From NCBI GenBank assembly GCA_050633705.1, contig JBOEGZ010000021.1, positions 1 to 41,542 on the forward strand: a DNA stretch of 41,542 nt, in the 5' to 3' direction. Below are positions 24,869-34,029 of the stretch, piece after piece. The notes under the pieces were generated by a model. The model worked only from the letters and a program-made list of their open reading frames with translations. It made no database searches and was not told the origin of the DNA. Position 1 is the first letter of the stretch. Every line of letters starts with the position of its first letter. The DNA comes from JAJFHI01 sp050633705. Lineage in GTDB: Bacteria > Pseudomonadota > Alphaproteobacteria > Rhizobiales > Hyphomicrobiaceae. The position numbers and the translations under genes were made by a program.

Positions 24869-25807
24869 ATGGATGCCATCGTGAAAGATAGCGCGCCTGA
24901 CGCTGAAGGCGACAAAAGGGTTGCACAAGTGCAGAACATAAAATTGGTTGGTGTTATTGGTGCTGGGCAAATGGGTAATGGAATTTCCCATGTTGCGGCG
25001 TTGGCCGGATACGATGTTCTCATCAATGACATCAAGAAGGAGGCCGTTGACGCCGCCCTTGAAAAAATGGCGTACAACATGTCTCGGCAAGTCGCCAAGG
25101 GCCTCATCACCGAAGATGATAGGAAGGCGGCGCTGGCACGCGTAAGTTACGCTGAAAATCTCATTGAACTTGGTAATTGTGATTTGGTCATTGAAGCTGC
25201 GACCGAAGAAGAAGAGATTAAACGCCAAATCTTTATCTCGCTGTGCCCGCATCTTAAAGAAGGCGCGGCGTTAGCGTCGAATACGTCGTCCCTTTCCATT
25301 ACGCGTTTGGCATCTGTCACAGACCGTCCGGAACGGTTTATTGGCATGCACTTCATGAACCCGGTTCCGATGATGGAGCTGGTGGAGTTGATCCGCGGCA
25401 TCGCAACGGAAGACGAAACTTTCACGGCGACGAAAGACTTTGTTTCAAGCCTGAATAAGACAATCGCGGTCTCAGAAGATTTTCCCGCGTTTATCGTCAA
25501 TCGCATCTTGTTGCCGATGATCAACGAAGCTGTCTACACGCTTTATGAAGGTGTTGGGACTGTTGAGGGGATAGATAAAGCCATGCGTCTTGGTGCTCAC
25601 CATCCTATGGGTCCGTTGGAATTGGCGGACTTTATTGGTTTGGATACTTGCCTGTCGGTTATGCAGGTCTTGTATGAAGGGCTGGCTGATAGCAAGTACC
25701 GTCCTTGTCCGCTGTTGGTAAAATATGTTGAAGCCGGATGGTTAGGTCGTAAATCGAAGCGTGGGTTTTATGATTATCGTGGCGAAACACCGGTGCCAAC
25801 TCGTTAA
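24869..25807 (+). CDS. hbd: 3-hydroxybutyryl-CoA dehydrogenase
   Basis: The enzyme interconverts 3-hydroxyacyl-CoA and 3-ketoacyl-CoA with NAD. The 312-residue protein has a Rossmann start with VIGAGQMG (residues 29-36), the SNTSSLSIT segment, GMHFMNPVPMMELVE with the catalytic His, and the C-terminal dehydrogenase helix domain (VNRILLPMINEAVY, HPMGPLELADFIGLD). An N-terminal extension of about 22 residues before the Rossmann strand is longer than usual. GAGG precedes the ATG. Its place after etfBA fits beta-oxidation or short-chain acyl-CoA metabolism. Confidence 0.95.
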   Translation: MDAIVKDSAPDAEGDKRVAQVQNIKLVGVIGAGQMGNGISHVAALAGYDVLINDIKKEAVDAALEKMAYNMSRQVAKGLITEDDRKAALARVSYAENLIELGNCDLVIEAATEEEEIKRQIFISLCPHLKEGAALASNTSSLSITRLASVTDRPERFIGMHFMNPVPMMELVELIRGIATEDETFTATKDFVSSLNKTIAVSEDFPAFIVNRILLPMINEAVYTLYEGVGTVEGIDKAMRLGAHHPMGPLELADFIGLDTCLSVMQVLYEGLADSKYRPCPLLVKYVEAGWLGRKSKRGFYDYRGETPVPTR

Positions 25808-25888
25808 ATCTGCCCAAATAAATAAACAGCGTTGTTGAAAATGAAAATAGCGGTCGGATAAAGCCGCATGCTTTTGTAGGTGAGGGAA

Positions 25889-26653
25889 ATGTCGCAACAG
25901 ACCGAAGGCAAGACAGCTCTCGTAACAGGCGGTGGCAGTGGTATTGGACGAGCTGTTGCGCTGGCTTTGCAGGGCGCCGGCTACAATGTTGTGTTGGCTG
26001 GCCGCAAGGCAGAGCCGCTTGAAAAAACAATGTCAAATGCCGCGCCAGATGGTGGGCGGATGTTGTCAGTTCCGACAGATGTTGCAAAAGCCGAAGACGT
26101 CGGAAAGCTCTTTGATGCGTGCGTTGGTGAATTCGGTCGACTAGATGTGCTGTTTAATAACGCAGGTATCAGTGCGCCGCCTGTTGCGATGGATGAGCTA
26201 ACTTTCGCGCAATGGCAGGCCGTTGTTGATGTCAATCTGACGGGCGTGTTTGTGTGCTGTCAGCATGCGATGCGCATTATGAAAAACCAAACGCCAAAGG
26301 GCGGGCGAATTATAAACAACGGTTCTATTTCGGCTTACGTGCCGCGACCACTTTCAGCACCCTACACGGCGACGAAGCACGCCATTACCGGGTTGACGAA
26401 ATGCATCGCGCTTGATGGGCGGACTGATAACATTGCCTGTTCGCAAATTGATATCGGTAATGCGGCAACGGAAATGACGGAACCAATGAAGGCGGGCATT
26501 ATGCAACCCGATGGTTCACTCAAGGTGGAATCGCGGATGGACGTTGCTCATGTTGCAAACGCTGTTTTGTATATGGCGAATTTGCCGTTGGATGCGAACG
26601 TGTTGAATATGACGATCAAGGCAACCGATATGCCATTTGAGGGGCGCGGATAG
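25889..26653 (+). CDS. SDR-family oxidoreductase
   Basis: A 254-residue classical short-chain dehydrogenase with TGGGSGIG near residue 15, NNAGIS, and the catalytic YTATK. Thus, unlike the SDR at 15527, it has an intact active site. It probably reduces or oxidises a small alcohol or ketone with NAD(P). I start at the ATG at 25889, with GAGGGAA before; GTG at 25880 is possible. It follows the hydroxyacyl-CoA dehydrogenase by 81 bases and ends at a terminator-like hairpin. The specific substrate is not visible. Confidence 0.9.
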   Translation: MSQQTEGKTALVTGGGSGIGRAVALALQGAGYNVVLAGRKAEPLEKTMSNAAPDGGRMLSVPTDVAKAEDVGKLFDACVGEFGRLDVLFNNAGISAPPVAMDELTFAQWQAVVDVNLTGVFVCCQHAMRIMKNQTPKGGRIINNGSISAYVPRPLSAPYTATKHAITGLTKCIALDGRTDNIACSQIDIGNAATEMTEPMKAGIMQPDGSLKVESRMDVAHVANAVLYMANLPLDANVLNMTIKATDMPFEGRG

Positions 26654-26656
26654 CCC

Positions 26657-26689
26657 AAAAAAAACCGCGACACACATCGTGCATCGCGG
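26657..26689. terminator. Bidirectional terminator
   Basis: CCGCGA and TCGCGG form a 6-base-pair stem with a 13-base loop. Eight A precede it, giving T8 on the minus strand, so it is a good terminator for the minus-strand gene ending at 26728; the plus-strand T run is short. It lies between convergent genes. Confidence 0.8.
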
Positions 26690-26727
26690 CTTTGTCATAC
26701 ATTTCAGGCGATTTTTGCCCTTATCAT

Positions 26728-27384
26728 TTAAGCTGTGCCGTCTTTAAGTTTCTCGACGTATTGTTCGAAGGTAATGACGCCGCCTTCTTTTTCAGCCCGG
26801 CCTAAGTCTTTGGGTTGGAGGTCTTCTTGGACAATATCGATACGCTTCCACGCTGGCATTGGAGCATCACCATTTGCATCTGGCACATAGCGTGATTGAT
26901 CGAGGCGTTTGTGAGGATGGATATAGCGCGGGCAGTTCATCCACATCTGATCAATTTTGGCTTTAACGACCAATTCACAGCCTGGGAATTTCTCTTTCCA
27001 TGCTGGGTCATCGCTGAGTTCGGCAGTTGCATGCACGCGGATACGGTGTGGCGTATCGAAGGCAATAAATAGCATGCCAATTTTGTTTCGCGCTGCGATG
27101 TTGCCCATCGAAAGATACATGCCATTGCCGTCGTAGCTAGGAAAGACCAGCGTATTACCGTCGGCGACTTGAACAAAGCCAGGTGCACCACCTTTGTGCG
27201 AAACGGTTGGATGGCCGGTTTCATTGATTGTGGTGAGAAAGAAGAAGTCACGCGATTCAATGAAGGCCTTCTCGTCATCCATGACTTCATCGTGAATGAT
27301 GACTTCAGCCACCTTGTCAGCCAGTTTGCGTGCCTCAAATTTGTCTTGCAAAGCGCGCTGGGTGTCTCCGTATATTTCGCTCAT
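26728..27384 (-). CDS. Pyridoxamine 5'-phosphate oxidase-family flavin-binding protein
   Basis: A 218-residue protein with a split-barrel flavin-binding fold. I see FFFLTTINETGHPTVSHKGG, then TLVFPSYDGNGMYLSMGNI, a R..K pair (AARNKIGMLFIAF), RIRVHATAEL, and CPRYIHP near the C-terminus. These patterns fit FMN- or F420-type split-barrel proteins annotated as pyridoxamine-phosphate oxidase family; a B6 role is not shown. I start at the ATG at 27384, preceded by AAGGAAACAACG, instead of 27420. It is 60 bases after the HAD gene on the same strand. Confidence 0.85.
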   Translation of the reverse strand: MSEIYGDTQRALQDKFEARKLADKVAEVIIHDEVMDDEKAFIESRDFFFLTTINETGHPTVSHKGGAPGFVQVADGNTLVFPSYDGNGMYLSMGNIAARNKIGMLFIAFDTPHRIRVHATAELSDDPAWKEKFPGCELVVKAKIDQMWMNCPRYIHPHKRLDQSRYVPDANGDAPMPAWKRIDIVQEDLQPKDLGRAEKEGGVITFEQYVEKLKDGTA

Positions 27385-27444
27385 CGTTGTTTCCTTCCTA
27401 ATGGCCGGTTTAACAGGCAATGGTTGCCGATTATTGTTGGATTT

Positions 27445-28173
27445 TTATTTGGCGTGACAGTGGCCGGTTTCGTTTTTGAGGAACTCGCATAGGTTGTCAG
27501 TCATATGATGTACATGATCGGGCGATTTCGTCCAATTGCGCATCGACCTTTGAACAGGGTGGTCCATATAATCTGAGTGGACCAGAATAGTCGTCATGCC
27601 CATGGCGTGAGGGGCTTCGAGATTGTGCGGCAAATCTTCGAACATTGCAGCACGATGGCCGGAGACGTTAAAGCGACGGGTCATTTTGTCAAAAGCCTCG
27701 CGCTCTGGTTTGGGCACGTAATCGCAGGTCTCTATTGAACAAATGTCGTCAAATTCGTGTAAAACGCCCAACTTTTCGGCAACCCGCTCGCCATGACGTT
27801 TCGAGCCATTTGTATAAATCAGTTTGCGTCCAGGCAGAAGACGAATGGCTTGAGCCAGTTCCGGGTGCTCTGGCACGTTTGATAAGTCGATATCGTGGAC
27901 GTAATCGAGAAAGTCTTGCGGTTCCATTTTGTGGATTTGCATGAGACCTGAAAGAGTTGTCCCGAATTGGTGATAGTAGCTTTTTTGTAGATGGCGGGCC
28001 TGAGCAAACGGAACACCTAGGCGTTCGGAGATAAAGCTGCCCATGCGTTTGTCGACCTGGGCAAATAGATTGCAGTCAGATGGATAAAGCGTGTTATCAA
28101 GATCAAAGATCCACACGTTCGTTGTCGCAAAGCTGCCGCGCTCGGTTTTAATTTGTGTGTCTTCGATTGACAT
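27445..28173 (-). CDS. Pyrimidine 5'-nucleotidase-like HAD hydrolase
   Basis: A 242-residue haloacid-dehalogenase-superfamily phosphatase. The first motif, DLDNTLYP (Asp24 nucleophile, Asp26 acid/base), the second, YTNGS, and the later KPEREAF and FEDLPHN motifs are all present. This subgroup is often annotated pyrimidine 5'-nucleotidase and sits next to argB in alphaproteobacteria. It probably removes phosphate from a small metabolite. It lies 18 bases after argB in the same direction, so they are likely co-transcribed. Confidence 0.9.
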   Translation of the reverse strand: MSIEDTQIKTERGSFATTNVWIFDLDNTLYPSDCNLFAQVDKRMGSFISERLGVPFAQARHLQKSYYHQFGTTLSGLMQIHKMEPQDFLDYVHDIDLSNVPEHPELAQAIRLLPGRKLIYTNGSKRHGERVAEKLGVLHEFDDICSIETCDYVPKPEREAFDKMTRRFNVSGHRAAMFEDLPHNLEAPHAMGMTTILVHSDYMDHPVQRSMRNWTKSPDHVHHMTDNLCEFLKNETGHCHAK

Positions 28174-28191
28174 AGAGCTCCTGGTTTCGCT

Positions 28192-29151
28192 TCAGCCCTT
28201 GGTTTGCTGTGGAATGATGTTTTGATGGCCGACAAGTGTGCCGACGCCATGCTCGGTAAACAGCTCCAATAACACACAATGTGGCACCCGACCGTCGATG
28301 ATGACGACAGCTTCGACACCTTTTTCGACGACATTAATACAGCCATTGATTTTGGGGATCATGCCACCGGAAATCGTCCCATCGGCGATGAGAGAGCGAG
28401 CTTCATCAATCGATAGCTGGGCCACGAGGTTGCTATCTTTGTCTAAAACGCCTGCGACATCTGTCAGGAGTAAGAGCCGCTTGGCTTTCATTTCTGCGGC
28501 TAACGCGCTGGCGAAACTATCAGCATTTACATTTAGCGTTTCACCGGCTGGGCCGACCGCAACGGGTGCAACCACGGGAATAAGATCTGATTGAGAGATC
28601 ACCTCGACGATATGCGGGTTGACCTTTTTTGGCTCCCCGACGTAACCAATATCGATGGCTTTTATCAAATTGCTTTCTGGGTCAACCATCTCGGTAATTT
28701 TTTCCGCAATCATCAGGTTGGCGTCTTTGCCGCAAATGCCGACCGCCTTGCCTCCTTGCCGATTGATGGCTGAAACGATCTCTTTGTTGATGGCACCGGC
28801 CAGGACCATTTCGACAATTTCGACCGTCGGCTTATCTGTTACGCGAAGGCCATTGATGAATTCAGAATTGATCTCATGCTTTTTCAGCATTGCTGCAATC
28901 TGAGGACCGCCGCCATGGACAACAACGGGGTTCACGCCGGATTGCTTGAGGTAGACGATGTCCTGGGCAAACGCATCTGCAAGGGCTTGATCACCCATCG
29001 CATTACCACCAAATTTAATGACCACGGTCTGCTCGTCGTAGCGAATGAGGTGTGGCAGCGCCTCAGCTAAGATATGGGCTTGCGTGTGGGCATCCGGTTG
29101 GACCATTGGTGCTCCAGTCGAGGTCATTTTTGATGGCTTCTTTTTTGTCAC
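28192..29151 (-). CDS. argB: N-acetylglutamate kinase
   Basis: The enzyme phosphorylates N-acetyl-L-glutamate, the second step of arginine synthesis, and is usually inhibited by arginine. I see VIKFGGNAMGD, VVVHGGGPQI, LLLLTDVAGVLDKD and ISGGMIPKI, all family signatures. The start is uncertain: GTG at 29151 has GGAG ahead and gives 319 residues; ATG at 29127 or ATG at 29106 (with GGAG five bases before) give N-termini closer to other ArgB proteins. In other alphaproteobacteria it usually follows engB, but here a plus-strand gene intervenes. Confidence 0.96.
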   Translation of the reverse strand: MTKKKPSKMTSTGAPMVQPDAHTQAHILAEALPHLIRYDEQTVVIKFGGNAMGDQALADAFAQDIVYLKQSGVNPVVVHGGGPQIAAMLKKHEINSEFINGLRVTDKPTVEIVEMVLAGAINKEIVSAINRQGGKAVGICGKDANLMIAEKITEMVDPESNLIKAIDIGYVGEPKKVNPHIVEVISQSDLIPVVAPVAVGPAGETLNVNADSFASALAAEMKAKRLLLLTDVAGVLDKDSNLVAQLSIDEARSLIADGTISGGMIPKINGCINVVEKGVEAVVIIDGRVPHCVLLELFTEHGVGTLVGHQNIIPQQTKG

Positions 29152-29546
29152 ACTACATCTCCGACACCTGATGGTGGCAAAAATTGAGAATAATCAGGGC
29201 TAGGGTGTCATGATTCCCTTCCGCGCTGCACTTATATCCCGTTGCGCTTGAGCCTCAACGGAATTCCCTCACAATTTCCAGCTAGCCAACCAGTAGTGTG
29301 ATGACGTAGGACCGCATTGGCACCTTGGAAATATTTGGCGAATGGGTAAATTTGCCTGAAACCTTAGGGTTTTGGTCGGGATTTGGTCAGATTAAGCCGC
29401 GAAGAGAGACACGCAAGACTGATGATTAAGCGTTCTTAAAAAAATGTGCGCCGTCATTAATTGATAAGTCGCGATGGCGTCGAATTGCTGTGACAGGTTG
29501 GTGGCTTGGTGGGTGTGGTGTTTGAACTGTTGGGAGGGGGTTATAA
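29152..29546. other. Divergent intergenic region, argB and Clp-N-like gene
   Basis: About 395 bases that hold no gene I can support. They should contain the argB promoter on the minus strand and the promoter of the divergent gene on the plus strand. A small hairpin, CCGTTG/CAACGG, lies at 29239-29261. GGGAGGGGG sits before the plus-strand ATG at 29547. Confidence 0.5.
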
Positions 29547-31385
29547 ATGACGGCGCAGTCAGTTGAGGGCTTGGGTTCAGCGCGCATGTCATCGAACCTG
29601 TTGGCAACGTTGGGGCGAGCCAATGATTATGCGCGCGCTCAAAATCACACCAAGGTAACGCTTGAGCATGTCCTGCTGGCGCTCAGTGAGGATCCCGACG
29701 CGCTTGTTTTGCTGCAAACAACAAACGTTGATGTGACGGCCCTTAAGATGGATGTGTCGGGGCATATCAGTCGCAATGAAGATCGCCATGCCGAAGGCGT
29801 GCCCACAGAACTGACGATTTCCAGCGAAGTTGGTGACATCATGAAGGCTGCTTCTGCTGCAGCTCAAGGACGGCGCCCGGAAATAAACGGAGCCATTGTT
29901 TTGGCTGCGATCGTCGGTGATGGCCGCAGTACGGCCGCCCATACTTTGAAGTCGCAAGGCTTGACCTTTGACCATGCGATAAAATTCCTACGCTCGGCGC
30001 CAACACCAACTGTTGGCGAACAAGCACCAACCGGCGACGCCGGGCAAAGTACAGAGGATATTCTGGCTGAAGCACGAGATCGGATTAAAACACGAGCAGA
30101 TACCAATTTAGTCGAAGGTGTGGAGACACTGCCATCGCAGCAATCTGAGCCAGAACCAGTGTCGCCACCTTCGCCGCCGACACCACGTCCCGAAGCTGTT
30201 TCAGGCGACGACGTGCGCGAGCCCAAGCCGTTTGAAGCCCCGCCACAGTTGCGAAAAAAAGCTGCCAGTACGCCGCCTGCGAGCGCCCCGGCGATCACGG
30301 AAGAACAACCAACACCGCCGCCGGTCCCAGCATCTCCACCACCCGCCGCCGCATCGCCATCGCAACAGGCCGGCCAAGGTCATGCCCCATCACCTCCACC
30401 GCCGCGTCCACCGCAGTCGACACAGCAACCACCTCCTGGACAAGGCAGTTTGCCGTCGCTTGAAGATGTATTGCAACGAGAGCGGGGTGTTGTTGGTGCC
30501 AAGCCGGTTGCTCCGTCTGGAACCTTCCAACAAGCCCCCCAACAACAATCCACGCCTCCACAGCCGCCGCTGCCGCACCCGGCAGGCGGTCACACGCCGC
30601 AACCTCATGCGCCAGCGGGTGGACGGTTCCAACATCCGCAAAGCTTGCCGCCTCAACGTCCGGATGGCCAACCGTTGCCTCCACAAGCGCCGCCGTTGCA
30701 ACGCCAGCGACCACAGCAATCTGCACCGCCTCCTGGGGGGGCATTGCCGCCGCTATCGCGTCCTTCTGCTGGTGCACCGCCCCAGTCCCGCGAAGCCATG
30801 CAGCAACGCCCATCGGGTGCTGGTAATGCGCAATTGATCGAAGCCGGTCAATTGGTTGAAAACATTCCGCGGTCGATGAAGGTTGGTGTTGCCATGCTTG
30901 TTGAAGCGCGCATTGCCAAAAGCGGCGTGCGTGTCATTGCGCAAGGAATGCAAGGCAACGGCCAGCCGCAACGCCATGAAGTCATGATAACCAAAGCAAT
31001 GTCGGTGCGTCTGCGTGCGCCAGCTGACGGGTTTACCATTGAGACATCATCACCAGAGACGCAATGGATTGAAAACAATCTCGGTGCACTTGGCGATGAT
31101 TTTGCCAGTTGGCGGTGGACGATCACGCCGAAGACATCTGGCGCCAAGCAATTGCAATTAATCGTTTCTGCGCGCACTGTCGGCGGCGATGGCCTCGCCG
31201 CTGAAACCGTTTTGCCCGACCAGGTTATCGATGTGAAGGTTCGTACAAACTACGCTAACGTTGCCAAAAGATGGGGAAGTTGGGTTGCAGCCGCGGTTGT
31301 TGGGGGATTGTTTGCACGTTTTGGCGAAGGGTTTTTCGACTTGGCGACGAAAATTGTCGACCGGATTTCTTCAAGCGGGGCATGA
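29547..31385 (+). CDS. Clp-N-like / proline-rich / membrane-tail protein of unknown function
   Basis: A 612-residue protein with an unusual layout. Residues about 15-150 resemble the N-terminal (double Clp-N) domain of ClpA/ClpB: LGRANDYARAQNHTKVTLEHVLLALSED, then AAAQGRRPEINGAIVLAAIVGDG. The ATPase domains are absent. Residues about 190-420 are Pro- and Gln-rich with no predicted fold. Residues about 435-570 form a beta-rich segment with MLVEARIAKSGVRV and SWRWTITPKTSGAKQLQLIV, and a final helix (WVAAAVVGGLFARFG) looks like a membrane anchor near the C-terminus. It could be a Clp-N adaptor tethered to the membrane. It lies on the plus strand inside the otherwise minus-strand engB-argB area. 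GGGAGGGGG precedes the ATG. Confidence 0.75.
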   Translation: MTAQSVEGLGSARMSSNLLATLGRANDYARAQNHTKVTLEHVLLALSEDPDALVLLQTTNVDVTALKMDVSGHISRNEDRHAEGVPTELTISSEVGDIMKAASAAAQGRRPEINGAIVLAAIVGDGRSTAAHTLKSQGLTFDHAIKFLRSAPTPTVGEQAPTGDAGQSTEDILAEARDRIKTRADTNLVEGVETLPSQQSEPEPVSPPSPPTPRPEAVSGDDVREPKPFEAPPQLRKKAASTPPASAPAITEEQPTPPPVPASPPPAAASPSQQAGQGHAPSPPPPRPPQSTQQPPPGQGSLPSLEDVLQRERGVVGAKPVAPSGTFQQAPQQQSTPPQPPLPHPAGGHTPQPHAPAGGRFQHPQSLPPQRPDGQPLPPQAPPLQRQRPQQSAPPPGGALPPLSRPSAGAPPQSREAMQQRPSGAGNAQLIEAGQLVENIPRSMKVGVAMLVEARIAKSGVRVIAQGMQGNGQPQRHEVMITKAMSVRLRAPADGFTIETSSPETQWIENNLGALGDDFASWRWTITPKTSGAKQLQLIVSARTVGGDGLAAETVLPDQVIDVKVRTNYANVAKRWGSWVAAAVVGGLFARFGEGFFDLATKIVDRISSSGA

Positions 31386-31403
31386 TCACCAACGGCTTGC
31401 CGC

Positions 31404-32075
31404 TTAGTCGAGCGCTTCAGGCGTGCGCTCAAGAATAACTTGTGCAATTGCTGCGCGCAGTTCGGGAATACCAGCACCTTTTTCCGAAGTTGTTGTGAGG
31501 ACAAATGGGAAAGCGGCAGCGTGCTTCATTAATGCATTGCTGGTTGCCTCATGCACGGCTTCTAGTTCTTTGACTTTGATTTTATCGGCCTTGGTGAGAA
31601 CCACCTGATAGGACACGCCAGCGATGTCGAGCATTTCCATAATACCCTTGTCGACCTCCTTGATGCCATGACGACTGTCGATCAGAAGATAAACGCGCGC
31701 CAACGTTGGTCGACCTTTTAGGTAGGCTTTTATCAATTTGGTCCAAGCATCAACCTTCGCCTTTGGGGCTTTGGCAAAACCATAGCCTGGCATATCAACG
31801 GCAAATAACGGCACTGCGGATGGCACAAAAATATTTAGCTCTTGCGTGCGACCCGGCGTGTTGGAGGTGCGTGCCAAGCCTTTTTGATGGACAAGAGCAT
31901 TAATCAGGCTTGACTTGCCGACATTCGAACGGCCGGCAAAGGCAATCTCGACCCGGTCAGCCGGAGGCAAACCATCCAAAGCAACAACGCCTTTAAGGAA
32001 TTGCCACTGACGATCGAATAAAGCTGCTCCTGTCGCAAGAAGCTCTTCAGAGAATTCCTGGCGAAGGACGGACAT
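31404..32075 (-). CDS. engB: Ribosome biogenesis GTPase YihA/YsxC
   Basis: A GTPase needed for assembly of the large ribosomal subunit. The 223-residue protein has the G1 loop GRSNVGKSS, G2/G3 elements NTPGRTQ and DMPGYGFA, and the TKAD base-recognition motif, as in the EngB family. It starts at 32075, five bases after the yidC stop on the minus strand, so they share a transcript. The neighbouring gene on the other side is convergent, with 18 bases between stops. Confidence 0.95.
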   Translation of the reverse strand: MSVLRQEFSEELLATGAALFDRQWQFLKGVVALDGLPPADRVEIAFAGRSNVGKSSLINALVHQKGLARTSNTPGRTQELNIFVPSAVPLFAVDMPGYGFAKAPKAKVDAWTKLIKAYLKGRPTLARVYLLIDSRHGIKEVDKGIMEMLDIAGVSYQVVLTKADKIKVKELEAVHEATSNALMKHAAAFPFVLTTTSEKGAGIPELRAAIAQVILERTPEALD

Positions 32076-32080
32076 CCCAC

Positions 32081-33919
32081 CTAACTCTTTGCGCTATCGT
32101 TGTCGCCGCGACCCAGTCCAACAAGACGCGCACCGGCTGAGACTGTTTTCTTGATGTTGTCCATCAAGTGCATGTCGGCACCTTGGCGTTTCATGATTGT
32201 GTACTGCTGTAAGATCGACAGGACGTTGTTGACCGTCCAGTAAATCACAAGACCGGAAGCGAACGTACCAAGCAGGAACGTGAAAAATACCGGCATCCAG
32301 TTAAAGATCATCTGTTGAGTTGGGTCAGGCTGTGGTGGGTTAAGCTGCATTTGCAGCCACATCGTAACGCCCATCAAAATTGGCCAAATGCCAATCAACA
32401 GGAAGCCTGGAACTTCCAACGGCAACAAGCCAAACAGGTTGAATATGCTTGTGGGATCTGGCGCAGAAAGGTCCTGAATCCATCCAAAGAAGGGTGCGTG
32501 GCGCATGTCGAGTGAAATAAACACGACTTTATACAGTGCGAAAAACACGGGGATTTGCAGCAATATAGGAAGGCAACCGGCCATCGGGTTGACCTTCTCT
32601 TTTTGATAAAGTTCCATCATTGCTTTTTGCAAACGCTCTTTGTCATCCTTAAAGCGTTCGCGCAGTTTTTCCATTTCTGGCTGCAGCTTTTTCATGCGCG
32701 CCATCGACTCGTAGCCTTTGTTGGCTAACGGGAAGAAAATGAGTTTGACGATGAATGTTGTGGCGATAATTGACAAGCCGAAGTTTCCAAGCAGCTCGTA
32801 AAGCCAGCCCATCAAATGATAGAGGGGTTTTGTAATGAACCAGAAGTAACCCCAGTCAATGACAAGGTCGAAACGGTCGATCCCCATTGTTTCAGCATAC
32901 TTTTCGACAACAGAAACTTTCTTAGCTCCGGCGAAAAGATGTGACGTCGTCGCGTTGGTTTGTCCTGCACCAATCGTAATTGGTTCGGCGACATAGTCGG
33001 ATTGGAACGAAGGTTTGCGTGTTGGGGTTTGTGTTCCAGCTAACTTTAAGTTTGCTTGATAAAGAATGGTCTGATCTGGAATCAGCGTTGCGGCCCAATA
33101 CTTGTCGGTAAAGCCAAGCCATCCGCCTTTAATTCTCTCGAAATTGACAGATTCTTTGGGATCGAGAAGATCGTCATATGTGAGTTCTTGCAGACCTTCT
33201 TCACCGACAACACCGATCGGGCCTTCGTGCTGAATGAAGAAGCCTTCAATTTCTGGAATGCCATAACGGAAGATGCGAGCGTAAGGGTAAAGCGTAACGG
33301 CTTTGTCTGTTTTGTTTTCGACCGCGTCGACGATTTTGAACATGTAGTTTTCGTCGACGGAGATCGTGCGTTTGAAAAGCAATCCAGCGCCGTTGTCCCA
33401 CGACAAGTCCAACGGCGTTGAAGGTGTCAGTGTTGCACCGTCTTTGGCATTCCAAATCGTGTTCTTGGTGGGAACTTTGCCAGCGTCCTTGCCCGCAATC
33501 CAACCGTGCTCAGAAAAATAGGAATTTGGTTTGCTGGCTGGTGAAAATAGCCGGACAGGTTGGCTGCCAGGTTTGATTGTCGTGTGATAATTGCTGAGTG
33601 TCAGGTCGTCGATGCGTGCACCCTGCAGGGAAATTGATCCCTTTAGTGACGGCGTATCAACGACAACGCGTCCGCCTTTTTCCGGCGCGACGGCTTCACT
33701 GGTAATCGCTTCGACTGAGGGGGCAGCTCCGTCAGCGGCACCTGAAACAGTTGGAGGCGCACCAGCGGGATCGGAATTGGCCGCGATTTCTGCAGGTGTT
33801 TTTACAGCCGGCTTTTGCGGCTTGGGCATAAAGAATTCTGTCCAAATAAACAGGACGGCCATCGACAGGGCGATTGCCCACAACATGTTGGATTGGCCAT
33901 CTGGTTCTTTGTTCTGCAT
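32081..33919 (-). CDS. yidC: Membrane protein insertase YidC
   Basis: YidC inserts and folds inner-membrane proteins, with or without SecYEG. The protein has 612 residues: an N-terminal helix (MLWAIALSMAVLFIWTEFF), a large periplasmic domain (about residues 30-340), then the conserved C-terminal core with about five helices (LGNFGLSIIATTFIVKLIFFP, MAGCLPILLQIPVFFALYKVV, LLIGIWPILMGVTMWLQM and others). I start at the ATG at 33919, preceded by GACGAGGCGC, instead of 33985. The upstream gene is rnpA, 110 bases away. Confidence 0.96.
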   Translation of the reverse strand: MQNKEPDGQSNMLWAIALSMAVLFIWTEFFMPKPQKPAVKTPAEIAANSDPAGAPPTVSGAADGAAPSVEAITSEAVAPEKGGRVVVDTPSLKGSISLQGARIDDLTLSNYHTTIKPGSQPVRLFSPASKPNSYFSEHGWIAGKDAGKVPTKNTIWNAKDGATLTPSTPLDLSWDNGAGLLFKRTISVDENYMFKIVDAVENKTDKAVTLYPYARIFRYGIPEIEGFFIQHEGPIGVVGEEGLQELTYDDLLDPKESVNFERIKGGWLGFTDKYWAATLIPDQTILYQANLKLAGTQTPTRKPSFQSDYVAEPITIGAGQTNATTSHLFAGAKKVSVVEKYAETMGIDRFDLVIDWGYFWFITKPLYHLMGWLYELLGNFGLSIIATTFIVKLIFFPLANKGYESMARMKKLQPEMEKLRERFKDDKERLQKAMMELYQKEKVNPMAGCLPILLQIPVFFALYKVVFISLDMRHAPFFGWIQDLSAPDPTSIFNLFGLLPLEVPGFLLIGIWPILMGVTMWLQMQLNPPQPDPTQQMIFNWMPVFFTFLLGTFASGLVIYWTVNNVLSILQQYTIMKRQGADMHLMDNIKKTVSAGARLVGLGRGDNDSAKS

Positions 33920-34029
33920 TTTGCGCCTCGTCTCGCGGTCTTTGTTTGATCGATTGATGCCGCGTGCGATCGTTGTTTTTAACAATCAAGATGTTTTGCT
34001 TCGACCATGTGCTGGTGCGCGCATGATTG

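Noticed and set aside
30118..30837. Long alternative frames across the proline-rich part of the Clp-N-like gene
   Set aside because: Low-complexity, GC-rich repeats open all frames there; their His/Arg-rich or Val/Ala-rich products look like artefacts, while the proline frame joins two folded domains.
29547..31385. Full ClpB/ClpA chaperone
   Set aside because: No Walker A or B motifs follow the Clp-N-like part, so it is not an ATPase.
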